Origin: Prosopocoilus inquinatus
Taxonomy: Eukaryota > Arthropoda > Insecta > Coleoptera > Lucanidae
Length of the DNA stretch: 64,000 bases
Direction of reading: 5' to 3'
Assembly: GCA_036172665.1 (NCBI GenBank)
Contig: CM069870.1
Coordinates: 71,300,212-71,364,211 of the forward strand
In this document: positions 1 through 11,262 of the stretch, one piece after another
Position numbering within the stretch: the first letter of the stretch is position 1
Layout of the letters: the number at the start of each line of letters is the position of its first letter
The notes under the pieces: model-generated
Told to the model about the DNA's origin: nothing
What the model saw: only the letters and a program-made list of their open reading frames with translations
The model's database searches: none
Made by a program: the position numbers and the translations under genes

Positions 1-2585
1 AAAAATCTTCCCAAAGAAGGATTTTTTCTTGCATCTGGCAACACTGTCTTTATTCTTTATTATTATTATTATTATTATTTAATTACTATTATTCTAAAAG
101 GCATTTCTAGAAACTAGTTTCAATTGTCAATGCAGCTTTGGTCATTCTAATTGTTATTTTTAATCACTGCTCTACAGGGTGTTTCGGAATTAGCAATAAA
201 TCATTTGAGAAGTTCCAGTTTTGGTTATTTAATTTTTTTTTAATTCCTTTCGTCGCATCGTTTGTTATTATCCAGAGGAGGATCTTTCCTGGCATCTGAC
301 AACATTACAAAATTGCAGATTTCATGCCCGCTTTCATTAATATTAACATTTTTTTATTATTACTCTAAAAGGTATTTTAATTATTTCTTTATAAATTTTG
401 TAATTTTTTTTTATTATCACACAGGGCGTTGCATGCATATTTATTAAAAATTCCTTTTCGTTGCGATTTTCCTTGGCGTCTGTCAACACTGCCAAAGATC
501 ACAATTTGAGTTTTTTTTTTTGTTAGTTGTTGGAAATTTTAATTACTCTATTCTATCGTATACTGAATTTTATATATTTTTAATTATTACCAATACAGGG
601 TGTCTGTGCACATTTATCACAAAAGAATCCTTTCTGTTGCATCGGATGTCGAAAAAGCCTCTGGGATTGTAATGTTTCATCGCAATTGGCAATACTGCGA
701 AAGATTACGATTTCATTTTCATTATTAGTTTTTAATTTTTTTTTCCTACATATTTATCCAAAAAAATGTTTTTGTCTTCGCATTGGATGTCGAAAAATCT
801 CCCCAAAGACAGATTTTCAATCGCATTTGGCAACGCTGCCAAAGATTACGATTTCAAGCACATCTTCATTAATTTTCAATTTTTTTTTTTTTTTAGTTTT
901 TTGAGAACTTTATTCTGTGTACACATCTATAATTACCTAAATATTATAATTTTTAATTGTTACTATCCTTAATATTTTTTATTTTTTTAGTTTCTGGAAA
1001 ATTTAGTTACTCTATGTATTTATAATTATCTAAGTTTAGTAATTTTTAAATATTACTGTACAGGGTATCTCAGATTTGTTTCAAAAAGTCCTTTTTTCGC
1101 GCCGGATGCTAAAAATCCCCGAAACGAGATTTTCCTTCGCACCTGGCAACACTGCCCAAGATTACAATTTCAAGCTCAATTACATCGTTTTTCAGTTTTA
1201 TTTGTTTCATTAGTTTATTTATTTATTTTTTGGAAATTGTAATTATTAAACCATTTTTTTTTAATTTTTTTTGTTATTTGACAACACCGTTAGAGATTAC
1301 AGATTCGAAGTTCAGTTTTCAAAATAGTTACTATACAGCGTGTTTCTGAAATAACAGTAAATGCAGCGTGTTTCTGAAATAACAGTAAATAATTCGCTTT
1401 AATTGTTCTAAACTTTATAATTTTTTTTTAATTTTAATTATTACACTACAGGGTGTTTTTGTATTCACAGCAAATAATTGGGAGAAGTGCTCCGGTCTTT
1501 AGTTATTCTAAATTTCGTATTTTTTTCATTGTTACTACTACACGGGGTGTCTCTGAAAGTTTGGTTAAAAAAAATATTTTCGTCGTCACATCGGATGCGT
1601 AAAAATCGCCCCAAAGAGAGAGATTTGGAGCAACACTGCCAACGATTTATTATTATTATTATTTTTCAAAATTGTCAGTTTACAGCGTGTTTCTAGAATA
1701 ACAGTGGACAATTTAGAAACCTTTCACTTTAATTATTTTCAATTTAAACTTTTAATTCTCTACTGAGTGTTTCTGGAGAAACAACAAATAATTTGGCGAC
1801 GAGCTCCGATCTTTAATTATTCTAAATTCCGTGATTTTTAATTATTATTATTATTATTACGTATAATGTTAATTATTTCATAGGAGATCTATCTGAACGT
1901 TTGTTTAAAAAAAAAAAACCTTTTTTTGTCGTCGCATCGGAAGTCGAAAAAGCTCCACAAAGAGAGATTTTCCCTCGCATTTGGCAACACTGCCAAAGTT
2001 CACCGATTTGATGTTCATCTATGTTCATCATGATCATTATTGTTTTTCAAAAATATCACTATACAGTTATGTGTTTCTGTAAACATAAAACACAAAATTT
2101 GGGAAGCTCTCAATTATTCTAAATCTGGAATTTCTTTATGATTACTCTACAGGGTGTTTTCGGATTAATAGCAACACAATAATTTGGGACGCTCTAGTCT
2201 TTAATTATTCTAAGGCCTGATCTTTTTTCACTACAAAGACGGATTTTTGGAGATTACATATTTAAATTTCACGCTTTTCTATTATTATTATTTTTAATAA
2301 TAATAATAATTATTATTATTATAAAGCGTCTTTATTATCTGTTTAAGAGATATACAAAAATAATATGCAAAAATACAGAATATTATAATAAACAGATAAC
2401 CTCAGAGCGAAGTTCAGAATAACCTGTCAAACAGGCGTTCTGTTCTGCTTTTCAAAATTGTCTCTCCACAGGGTGTTTCTGTAAATTGGAAACGAAATTC
2501 AAATCTGAATAGTAAATTCTACAGGGCGTTTCCGGGTTAACAGCAACGTAATTTGGGACGCTCTATTCTCTAGTCTTTAAGTATT
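1..2585. repeat. Degenerate tandem/dispersed repeat array (cagggtgttt family)
   Basis: Two sequence blocks recur throughout. One is a tacagggtgttt-like block, seen near 172, 419, 592, 1059, 1330, 1446, 1539, 1681, 2149, 2466 and 2519, often followed by ...aacagcaaataatttggg. The other is a block with a gtcgaaaaatc...ccaaagagagattttc...ggcaacactgccaaagatta theme, seen near 1, 290, 470, 640, 785, 1100, 1600 and 1945. Spacing is irregular, about 150-450 bp, and copies are diverged. Both blocks together look like one decayed repeat unit. An (ATT)n run lies at about 54-80 and an AT-trinucleotide palindrome at about 2280-2330. No convincing coding sequence is seen. Confidence 0.8.
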
Positions 2586-2720
2586 CTAAAGTCCGATCTA
2601 TCCACCTCCTTATAAATTTATCTACCAGATTTCGAGACAATTAATTGTATCGACAACCGTTTCGAAGGATATTGTCCGGCAGGTCAATAATTTATAAGGA
2701 GGTGGAATAATTGGGCCTAA
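2586..2720. mobile_element. Short palindromic MITE-like element
   Basis: The left end (ccacctccttataaatt) is complementary to the right end (aatttataaggaggtgg), and the outer end reads gggccta. The same cacctcc-ataaatttatct-cca theme occurs inside the large palindrome at 56.3-56.9 kb, so this is a second, diverged copy of that family. It lies just downstream of the coding exon, in what would be its intron. Confidence 0.65.
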
Positions 2721-2835
2721 ATTTTGCAATTTTTAATTTTTGCTACACAGGGTGTTTCAGTGCTAAAAGCAAATTATTTTGGGCGGCTCCAGTTTCGAAC
2801 ATTCGTAATTTTGTAAAATATTTTGCAAAACTTAC

Positions 2836-3099
2836 AATGGCCAGGAACTTCAGGAGCGACATGTCTTCATCTTTCTTCTTCTCGTGGGTGTTATTGGAAG
2901 ACGACGTCGTCGTTGTCGTCGTCGCCGCCGCCGACTTGTTGCTGCTCGTATTCTGACTTTTCAATCCGACGTTCTTCCTCCATCTCTTGAAGGCCTTCCT
3001 AGGCGAATCCGACCGCTCGGAAGAGCCCTTCGAGTTCGCGTGCCGCGACTTCCAGAAGTCCGCTACCTCGATGTCCTTGTCGTTCGACTGTAACAGAAA
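2836..3099 (-). CDS. Internal coding exon, unknown protein
   Basis: Minus-strand open segment bounded by consensus splice signals. The donor is GCCATT|GTAAGT with intron start at 2835. An acceptor TTTGCAG gives exon start 3099, and a second acceptor GTTACAG 12 bp further in gives start 3087. Both starts keep phase 0, so the exon is 88 or 84 codons and ends in phase 0. The translation begins (FLLQ)SNDKDIEVADFW. It continues with a basic stretch (KAFKRWRKN), then a Ser/Thr/Asn/Ala-rich low-complexity tract including (T)6, then a charged KKKDED segment and SLLKFLAI. Codon third positions are clearly GC-richer than the AT-rich flanks, as expected of real coding sequence. I do not recognise the family; the basic, disordered character would fit a regulatory or scaffold protein, but that is only inference. 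Upstream and downstream exons must lie elsewhere; 10091-10213 is a phase-compatible candidate. Confidence 0.7.
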
Positions 3100-3539
3100 C
3101 TGCAAATTAATACGGATTAGTTTGTCTTCTTCTTCAGCCAATCGTGTTTAGAAAAAGAGCAAAAAAAAAAAAACAAATTATAATTAATACGGCGCGTAAT
3201 TTAAAATAAAAAGAAAGGGGGACGGACGTAAGTCGCGCTTCTTCTTAATTTGGAAGTGTCGTGAGGATGACGCGCGCGCGCCCGAGCGCTTCTTATGTAA
3301 ATCGTTGTGCAATTTAACGCATTTATGAAATTCAACAGCAACTCGTTTCACCGATCGCATTCCAGGCGTCCTTGTCCCGGTTTCGAAACAGAACCGAGCC
3401 AAGCAAGCGAGAAGCCAACAATAACAGTAGGTACAACATTGTTGTAAGCACTTTTTTTCCGACCTCAAGTTCTCCAAGGGAAATGTTTGCAAGAAAATCG
3501 AAAATTGGATTGGCACGCCTGCTGTCAAACTGGCAGATT
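3100..3539. other. Unique flank of the exon; no gene seen
   Basis: GC-balanced stretch with a short (CG)n run near 3270 (acgcgcgcgcgcccg). A minus-strand open frame crosses it (3184-3528) but shows no recognisable domain, splice support or codon signal. Probably intron of the minus-strand gene. Confidence 0.4.
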
Positions 3540-6170
3540 TTTTAAGGTTAGGTTACAATGAGTTAATCTGTCAATTTTCTTTTTGGTTAAGTTGTCGTGA
3601 AACAACGATAATATTATGGCTAACAGGCTTATTTTTTTTTAAATCCACTCGTTTTTTGAAATAGTAAATGTTTGCTGATAAACTGTCAATTTTTTAGGCT
3701 AGGTTACCTTGAGTGACATAAAAAAAAGAATAAATGAGAATGAATTTTAGGAACGCGACTTTAAAATTAAAATGGTCCAGGGTCCTGTGAAGTGAAAACT
3801 TTCTCATGGATTGGTATGGCGGAACAATCGACACATCTGCTGTCGAATCTGTCAAATTTTTTTGGTTAGATTGTCGTGACACAACGATAATATTGTTGCT
3901 AACAACAGTTTTATTTTTTATTTTGAAATTCTCGTTTTCTGAAATAGTAAATGTTTCCAAAGAGAAATCAACATTAGGTTGGCACGCCTGCTGTCAAACT
4001 GTCAATTTTTTTAGGTTAGGTTACCCTGAGTAACATAAAAAAGGATAAAACGAAAACGAATTTTAGGAACGCAACTTTCAAATTAAAAAGGTCTAACTGA
4101 AGTGAACATTTTCTTATACATTGGTAAGGCGAAGTAATCGACTTGGATCCACTCTTAGATCTGTCAATTTTTGTTGGTTAGATTGTCGTGACGCAAGGAT
4201 AATATTGTTGCTAACAACAGTTTTGTTTTTTATTTTGAAATTGTCGTTCTCTGAAGTAACAAAGGTTTGGAAAGAGAAATCTAAAATTAAATTGGCTCGC
4301 TTGTTGTCAAACTGTCATTTTTTTAGGTTAGGCTACCCTGAGTGACATAAAAAAGGATAAAATGAAAATGAATTTTAGGAACGCGAGTTTAAAATAAAAA
4401 AGGTCTAACTGAAGTGAAAACTTATGGTTTGGTATGGCGGAATAATCGACACATCATTGTCGAATCTGTCATTTTTTCTTTTTCTTTTTGTTAGATTGTC
4501 ATGAAACAATGATAATGCTACTGCTAACAACGGTTTTATTTTTTATTTTGAAATTCTCGTTTTCTGAAATAGTAAATGTTTGGAAAGCGAAATCTAAAAC
4601 TGAACTGGTACGCCCGCCGTCAAACTGTGAGTTTATTTTTAGGTTAGATTACTGTCAGTGATATATAAACAAAAATCGGCAAAAGTGAACTTCAGAAATA
4701 CGAGTTTAAAATTAAAGAAGTCCATATTTTTTGTTTAGTTGGATTTGGCGGAGCAAATTGACACATTTACTGACTGTCAAATCTGTCAATTTCTTTTTTG
4801 TTTGGTTAGGTCATCGCAACACAACGATAATATTGTTGCAAACAACAGCAATTTTTTTGTTCTGGGACACAGCAAATGCCTGCAAAGGGAAATCAAAAAT
4901 TGGAGTGGCAAGCCTGCTGTCAAACTGTCATTTTTTTTTTAGGTTAGGTTACCATGAGTAACAAAAAAAGGTAAATGGATTAAAATTAAATAAGTCCAAC
5001 GAAGTAATTTTTTTTTATTGACATGGCAGAATAATTGACACATCTGCCGTCAAATCTGTCAATTTCTTTTTTGGTTAGGTTGTCGTGACCCAATGGTAAT
5101 AATGTTGCATACAAGTCATTCTTTTGTTCTTGGAATCAGCTAACCTTTGCAAAGAGAAATCAAAAATTGAATTGGCACGGCTGTTGTCAAACTGAGATTT
5201 TTTGTAGGTTAGATTACGCCGAGTGACAACAAAAAGAAAAACAACTAAAATGAATTTTCGGAACGCGACTTTAAAATTACAAAAGTCCAACGAAGTAAAC
5301 GCCTTTTTTGGATCGATATGGCGAAGTAATTGAGACACCTACCATCAAATCTGTCAGTTTTTTTTTTTGGTTAGGTTATCCTAACACACCAATAACATTG
5401 TTGCAAACAACGTGGAACAGTTGTTCTAAAGTTCTCGTTCGCGGAAATAGCAGATGTTTGCAAGAAGGTATCAAAAACTGGATTGGTACATATGCCAGCT
5501 GTCAAAGCGTCAATTTTTCTAGGTTAGGTTACCACGAGTGACCATCAAAAAAAAAACAAAAGAACAACGACAGTGCATTCTTAGAAACGCGAATTTAGAA
5601 TGAAAATAATCCAATGCAGTAACTTTTATTTTATGGATTGATACGGCGGAGTAATTGGGACATCTGCTGTCAAATCTGTCACTTTTTTTCTGTTGTCGTG
5701 ACACAACAATCTCATTGTTACAAGCAACGAGGAACGTTAATTTTTTTGTTCGCGGAAATAGCAAAGTGTTTTGAAGAAGAAATCAAGAATTGGATTGGCA
5801 CGCCTCCCGTCAAAGTTTTTTTTTAGGTTAAGTTACCAACTGTGGCATTTAAAAAAAAACAGCCAAAATTGACTTTAGGAGCGCAAGTTTAAAATCAAAA
5901 AAGTCCAATGAAGTGAAAACCTTTTTATGGACTGTTATCGGCGGAGTAATCGGCGATCTGCTGTCAAATCTGTCAGTTTTTTTTTAGGTTATGTTTTCGT
6001 GACAACAATAACATTGATGCAAACAAGGTGCTCTCAAATTCTCGTATGGAAATACTTAGTAAATGTTGATGCAAAGTTGATTTTTCTTTGCTAACGTTTA
6101 TTACTGGATTGGTACGCCTGCTATCAAACTAAATCAGTTTTCTTTTTAGGTTAGGTAACATCAACAGGTC
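3540..6170. repeat. ~310-bp tandem satellite carrying aggttaggtta
   Basis: About eight diverged units. Landmarks per unit are tttttaggttaggttac (near 3546, 3697, 4014, 4325, 4633, 4939, 5204, 5520, 5824, 6148), then gaattttaggaacgcgac, then tggtatggcggaataat, then gttagattgtcgtgac, then tggcacgcctgctgtcaaactgtcaa. The successive short open frames of similar sequence are only repeats of the unit, not genes. Confidence 0.85.
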
Positions 6171-6450
6171 TAACCTCAAATTTGAGGTTAGTTTCGATCT
6201 CAGGCGAAAACATTTCAGTGAGTTGGTATGCCCAAAATTATGGCTTACTCCATTTATAAATTGAATTGTAAAAGAAGGATCGCCACATGTATTATTTCAG
6301 TTCAACGCGCGAAACTAACCTCAAATTTGAATTTAGTTCCGCGCCAGTATTACCAACTGTGTTGTAAAAATCTCGACCTCCTTCGTTTATCAACAGAATT
6401 TCAAAGGATTTGCTTCACGTGTTATTCATGCCCCTAACCTAACCTCAAAT
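6165..6450. repeat. Small inverted repeats with aacctcaaattt
   Basis: A perfect 20-bp palindrome, taacctcaaatttgaggtta, lies at 6171-6190. The same core reappears inverted near 6315-6345 (gaaactaacctcaaatttga) and once more near 6433 (cctaacctaacctcaaat). Likely remnants of a short non-autonomous element at the edge of the preceding satellite. Confidence 0.55.
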
Positions 6451-7029
6451 GTAAGATACTGTCAGGCGGCGTAAAATCTGTGATTACAGATCGATTTCGT
6501 TTTGTTTTCTTAACAACTGGCGATCACGAATTTCGAGACGCAGTTCACGTGCTGATGTGAACGTGAACGGTGGTCTAAACGACCGATAATTAATAAACTA
6601 ACGGCGGACGCAGAACAAAAAGTCAATAACAAATAATTAGTGCGGCAGATAGCGCGCTCGCCCGAAGAATGCAAGTAACTTTCCGATCTCGCGTGCGCGC
6701 TAATGATGATGATGGGTATTGTTCGAAACCAGTAAATCAAATTACCGCCGGTAATATTCCTTCTTCTTCGTTGCGTTTCACTTAAATTTATTATTACCGG
6801 TAAAGTAATTACTAGGTAAAAGCGCTTCAAGTTATAATCCTCCTGTTTACTTTTTAAAAGAACGTCATTTCTCGTTTAAGAAAGTCAATGACGCTTGGGA
6901 ATTTTTGTCGCTCCGAAACGTTTGCCAAATTATGCAAAAAAAAAAATGTTTTCTAAAAACGTTAGCACTGGAAAGATTAAATTTCTAAAATAGTCGCAGC
7001 ACGCCGACGATTCGCAAAGGTGGTTAACT
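6451..7029. other. Unique, GC-balanced stretch; possible regulatory DNA
   Basis: No repeat unit and no supported gene. It contains several short palindromic words (ttcacgtgctgatgtgaacgtg; gcgcgctcgccc; ttaccgccggtaat; attaccggtaaa) that could be transcription-factor sites. The adjacent arrays are strongly AT-rich, so this non-repetitive island stands out. It lies between the two candidate exons of the minus-strand gene. Confidence 0.3.
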
Positions 7030-9700
7030 TTTACGCGTGCAAAAAATGTTGAGGACTGCTGATTTCTCGAAAAGTTGCAGTTTTAAATCGATTCGATTTG
7101 CAAGTGCTGAGAACACACAAGCTGCTAAAAATTTTTCGCGTGAAAACTCTACGAACACGCAACGATCGATCGATCTTTGCTATAATAAAAAGAAACACAG
7201 CGCTTCTCAAACTTTTTTCTCCCATTTGTCCCGAAACTAAATTTGGCCCAATTTTGTGTGCGCAGAATCGAAGCCGGAAGTACTAACACACACAATGATA
7301 GATATACATAGAGGCGTACATATTTACGCGTGCAAAAAAATGTCGAGGACTGCTGATTTACCCAAAAAGTTACATTTGCAAGTTCACTCAACTTGCAAGT
7401 GTTGAACCATTGATTATTATAAGTTGCTAAAAGCTTTCTAGATGAACGTAGCTATCGATTAGAACCATCTTATTGTTACTGTAATTAATAATAATAAAAA
7501 AAAAAACACGGCGCTTCTCAAACTTTTTTCTCCCGTTTGCCCCAAAACTATGTTCTCTCCAATTTTATGCGCTGAACAGAAGCCAAAAGCATTCTCGCAG
7601 ATAGGCCGACCTGATTGATCAACTTCGTATGTGCAAAAAAAAAAAATGTGGAGGACTGCTGATTTATCCGAGAAGTTACAGTTGCAAGTGCACTTAACTT
7701 TTAAATGTTGTAAGCGCATTGATTGTTTCCAGTTGCTAAAAGCTTTCTATGAAAATGTAGCTATCGTTTAGAACAATCTTATTGTTACTGTAATAATAAT
7801 TAAAAGAGAAAAAAGACAAACAGCGCTTCTCAAACTTTCTTTAACTTTTTTCTCTCGTTTGTCGCGAAACTGAGTTTTCCCCAAGTTTATCTTCTGTACC
7901 GAGAAGCCGGACGCACTGAAGCTCAGGAAACGTTCATTGACGATTAACTTTGACACGTTGAAAACATTTTGAGAACTGCCGATTTTCTCTAAAAGTTGCC
8001 GTTCTAAATCGTTTCGACTCACAAAAGCCCATTTTGCTAAAGATTTTCTGCGCGGAACTCTAAGACAACGTTGCGGTCGATTAGAACTATCATTTTCTTC
8101 TTCAGCGCTTCTCAAACTTTTTTTTCTTTGCCCCAGGACAAAATTTTTGTTTTCCTCAATTCTACGCGATGAACCGTAGTCGACACACTGACGCACGAAC
8201 AGCATCGATTGATTAACATTTACGTGCACAAAAAAAATGTCGAGAACCACTGATTTAGCAGATAGAAGAAAGAGTTTATTATTACAGGCTGCAAGAAGCT
8301 TGCTCGAAGGTTTAAAACCGTCTTATTGTTACTGTAATAATAATAAAAAGAAAATAGCGTTTCTCAAACTTTTTTCTTCCGTTTGCCCCGAAACTAAGTT
8401 TTCTCCAATAACATTTACGCGCGTAAAAAATGTCCAGGACCGCTGAGTTATTTAACCCGAACAGTGACAATATTATTATTACGAGTTGCTAGAAGCTCTC
8501 TAGGAAAACGTAGCTGTCAATTAAAACCGTCTTACTTGTTACTGCAATAATAATTAAAAGGCAAGAAAACAGCGCTTCTCAAACTTTTTCTCCAGTTCGC
8601 TCCAAAACTAAGTTTTCTCCAATTTTATACACCGAAACGAAGCCGAGGGCATTAACGTACGGGCACAAACTGGATTGATTAATATTTACTTTTATTTTAT
8701 TATAGTAATTTAAAAAAAAACAGCGCTTCTCAAACTTTTTTCTTCCGTTTGCCCCGAAACTAAGTTTTCTCCAATTTTATACGCCGAACCGAAGCCAAGG
8801 GCATCAAAGCACGGGCGCAATGTGGATTGTGGAGAGAACATGGCCGATCGTATTGTTATTGGGATCGTAACAAAAGAAAAGCTGCGCATCTCAAACTTTT
8901 CTTTGACCCGTTCGCTTCAAAAACCGAGCTCCGGTTTCCAAATTTTACGTAAAACTGGACGTCTTAAGCTAGGAAAACTTAACTGATCTCATTGTTAGTT
9001 AATCTGATAATTATATTGAAAAACAAACAGCGATTCTCAAACTTCTTCCCCGTTGGTCTCAAAAACCAAACTCTTCCCGACTTTTGCGTAAAAACCGGAC
9101 ATCATTAGCTCGAAATTTCTAGGAAAACGTAGCCGATCTTGTTGCTACTTTTACAATTACATTACAAGAAAACATACATACACATACAGAGCGATTCTCA
9201 AACTTTTCCCCCCGTTCGTCCCAAAAACCAAACTCTTCCAAAATTTCATGTAAACACTGGACTTCTTTAGCTCGACTTTTCTAGGAAAATGTAGACAATC
9301 TTATTGTAGGTTTGATAATTATTAAAAAAAAAAAAAATACGAAGATAGCGATTCTCAAACTTTTCTTTGAACCGTACGCCCCAAAAATCAAACTCTTCGA
9401 ATTTTGCGTAAAATCTAAACGTTTTTAGCTTAAAATTTCGAGGAAAACGTAGCCGATCTTATTGTTAGTTTCAGAATTATATTAAAAAAAAAAAAAACAG
9501 GGATTCTCAAACTTTTTCGTCCGTTCACCACAAACACTGAATTCTTCCGGAATTTTGCGCAAAAACCGGACGTCTTTAGCTCGAAATTTCTAGGAAAATG
9601 TAGCCGTTCTTGATAATTCCGTGTAATAAAAAAAACAGCGATTCTCAAACTTTTTTCCCCGTTCACCCGAACCGCCGAACTCTTCCCGAATTTCGCGCAA
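7030..9700. repeat. Tandem array, period ~300 then ~150 bp
   Basis: The motif cagcgcttctcaaactttttt followed by cccgtttgccccgaaactaag recurs near 7198, 7509, 7820, 8103, 8355, 8570, 8720, 8884, 9028, 9189, 9348, 9498 and 9636. In the left half a second block (gcaaaaaatgt-gaggactgctgattt, near 7036, 7328, 7628, 8224, 8405) alternates with it, giving a ~300-bp unit. In the right half that block is lost and the unit is ~150 bp. Every open frame here is a shadow of the repeat. Confidence 0.85.
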
Positions 9701-10090
9701 AAAGTGGACGTTTTTGGTTCTCGAAATTTCACACGGACCAATTCCGTCGCATTCTCGAGCAGCTTTCTCTCTTGTGCCACTAACACCGCACGAGCGACCG
9801 CAAGTTCGTTTACCCGTTCGGTTATTTAACGCAACGCCGATTACAAGAGACGACGATGTCTTCAAAGACGAAGAAGAAGAAGAAGAAAAAAATTAGTGGA
9901 ATATCACCAAAACTTTATTATATTGGATACCAAATGAACTAACTCTTAAAAACAAGAAGGCGATTAAGAGCAAGGCTCTTTTTCTTAGCCACCAAACTCC
10001 GGAGACTCTTATTTGGTCCTTCCCCCGATTTTTCTTTTTTCTCTTGTCTTTTTTATTTGGGTGAATGAATGATGAAAGAAGAAGACTCAC
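9701..10090. other. Array edge and intron-like stretch with GAA microsatellite
   Basis: After the last array unit the sequence becomes unique. A (GAA)n run lies at about 9866-9888. Pyrimidine-rich sequence at 10020-10060 follows, just downstream of the candidate donor on the minus strand. Open frames on both strands (9590-9896) lack supporting signals. Confidence 0.35.
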
Positions 10091-10213
10091 CGATGATAGC
10101 GTGGCACACTTGACGCAAATCAACTCCGACATAAATCCAGAATACGTATCCTTTCCTTTGCTGGTGACGAAATTTACCACTGCAGGCACCATCGTCAAGT
10201 GGTTCACACACAT
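10091..10213 (-). CDS. Candidate first coding exon, unknown protein
   Basis: On the minus strand the first ATG of the open frame is at 10213, in the acceptable insect context TAACATG. Forty-one codons follow (MCVNHLTMVPAVV...SELICVKCATLSS). They end at a good donor, TCATCG|GTGAGT (intron start 10090), in phase 0. The frame is open further upstream only without an ATG, so 10213 is the natural start. Upstream lies a GC-rich promoter-like block. Phase 0 matches the exon at 2836-3099, so the two could be consecutive exons of one gene with a ~7-kb intron containing two satellite arrays; this link is inference. The opposite strand is also open here (DSVAHLTQINSDINPEYV...), with a pyrimidine tract before it, so the reverse orientation is an alternative. 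No domain recognised. Confidence 0.45.
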
Positions 10214-10700
10214 GTTAGATCGAAGGGGGCCGCGAGGTACACAACTGCGTGAGCGCACCGAAAAGTAAATTTTCAATTTTCTTTTTCTTTTTGGCTGATG
10301 ATGCGATTACACACACCGACTTGTCAGTGAGCCACCAACTGTCCGCAGCGCCCGCTCATGCTCGAAGATATTGGATGCGACCGCTTACGTCAACGCGCCG
10401 CTCGGTGGAGGGGGTTGGCAGGAATGCGAATGAGGACGAACGAGAGCGCACGCGAAACTTTGTTGCACTTTGGAGGAGAGGTGGTGATAACGGCGACGAT
10501 TATCAAAAGGAAAGAAAAAATGTTATCAGTGTTAGCACCTGAGGCACGCCCGATAAAAGAAGACCTGAGAACGAGGGCATCGAGAGGTGGATGCAATCAA
10601 TGAACTTTGCGATGCAAACAATTGCGATTCAAAGGCCTTCAAGATTCATTCGAGAGGGGGGGGGGGCGAAGGTAGGGAGAAACAAAACAAAAGTCCCTAC
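10214..10700 (-). promoter_or_regulatory. GC-rich promoter-like block
   Basis: This stretch is far richer in G and C than the arrays on either side. It carries words such as gagcgcaccg, cgcagcgcccgctcatg, cgcgccgctcgg and gagagcgcacgcg, and a G run of about eight at 10657-10665. It lies directly upstream of the candidate start codon at 10213 on the minus strand. No TATA box is evident. Promoter and 5' UTR assignment is inferred from position and composition. Confidence 0.35.
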
Positions 10701-10914
10701 ACATGCGTTGATTTGTTTTGCTGGGATGTTCGGGGGCTATTTTTTTTAATTTTGGAAAAAATGTGGACAGAATACGAATCCTAAGGGTTCACGCGAAAAT
10801 TTCCCCCTCCCCCTTTTCACTTGAATGAAATTGAAATGTTCATTACAAAACTTATACTGACTAAATTCAAAGTTCTTGCTGACGTTCCCAGAAAAACAAA
10901 CGAAATTAATTACT

Positions 10915-11131
10915 ATAATTAAAAAAAAAAATGGTTGCAAATCGTTTTTGATTGCAGTGAAAACCTCGAGCAGCCTCTGTACAGCTGTTTCAGCCCTGCT
11001 TGGGGCTTCCTCAGCAGAGACGTAGCTCGACATTCCCACTGCCCCAAGCAGGGCTGAAACAGCTGTACAGAGGCTGCTCGAGGTTTTCACTGAAATAAAA
11101 AACGATTTGCAACAATTTTTTTTAAAACTTT
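10915..11131. repeat. Long hairpin: 73-bp arms, 35-nt loop
   Basis: Arm 10933-11005 is the reverse complement of 11041-11113, with a 35-nt spacer. The inner ~43 bp (cctcgagcagcctctgtaca ... cttggggc) pair without a mismatch, and only a few mismatches lie further out. A-run and T-run flanks extend pairing to about 10915 and 11131. Position symmetry is exact, with no indels over the 73 bp. A transcript would fold into a long hairpin RNA. It abuts the left inverted repeat of the 11.1-18.6 kb segment. Foldback element or hairpin-RNA locus are both possible. Confidence 0.85.
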
Positions 11132-11146
11132 TATTATGCTTTGACA

Positions 11147-11258
11147 GCAAGCATGGCCGCCTTGCATGAGGGACTCATTAGGAGCAAATCCCGCTTCAAT
11201 TTGTCTATCCTACAATGTCAGGTCAAAAAGCGATCGTAAGATGTCGCTGTGTTATCTG
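11147..11258 (+). repeat. Left inverted repeat of the 7.4-kb segment
   Basis: About 112 bp, from aagcatggccgcc to tgttatctg. Contains gcgatcgtaagatgtcgc, so it carries one copy of the AGATGTCGC motif found widely in this window. Confidence 0.8.
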
Positions 11259-11262
11259 TTTA

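Noticed and set aside
2884..3093. Arg-rich frame on the plus strand over the exon
   Set aside because: Shadow of the minus-strand exon; plus-strand splice signals are absent and the Arg tract is the antisense of the Thr/Asn/Ser tract.
9430..9865. Overlapping minus-strand frames
   Set aside because: They run across the 150-bp array units and end in the repeat.
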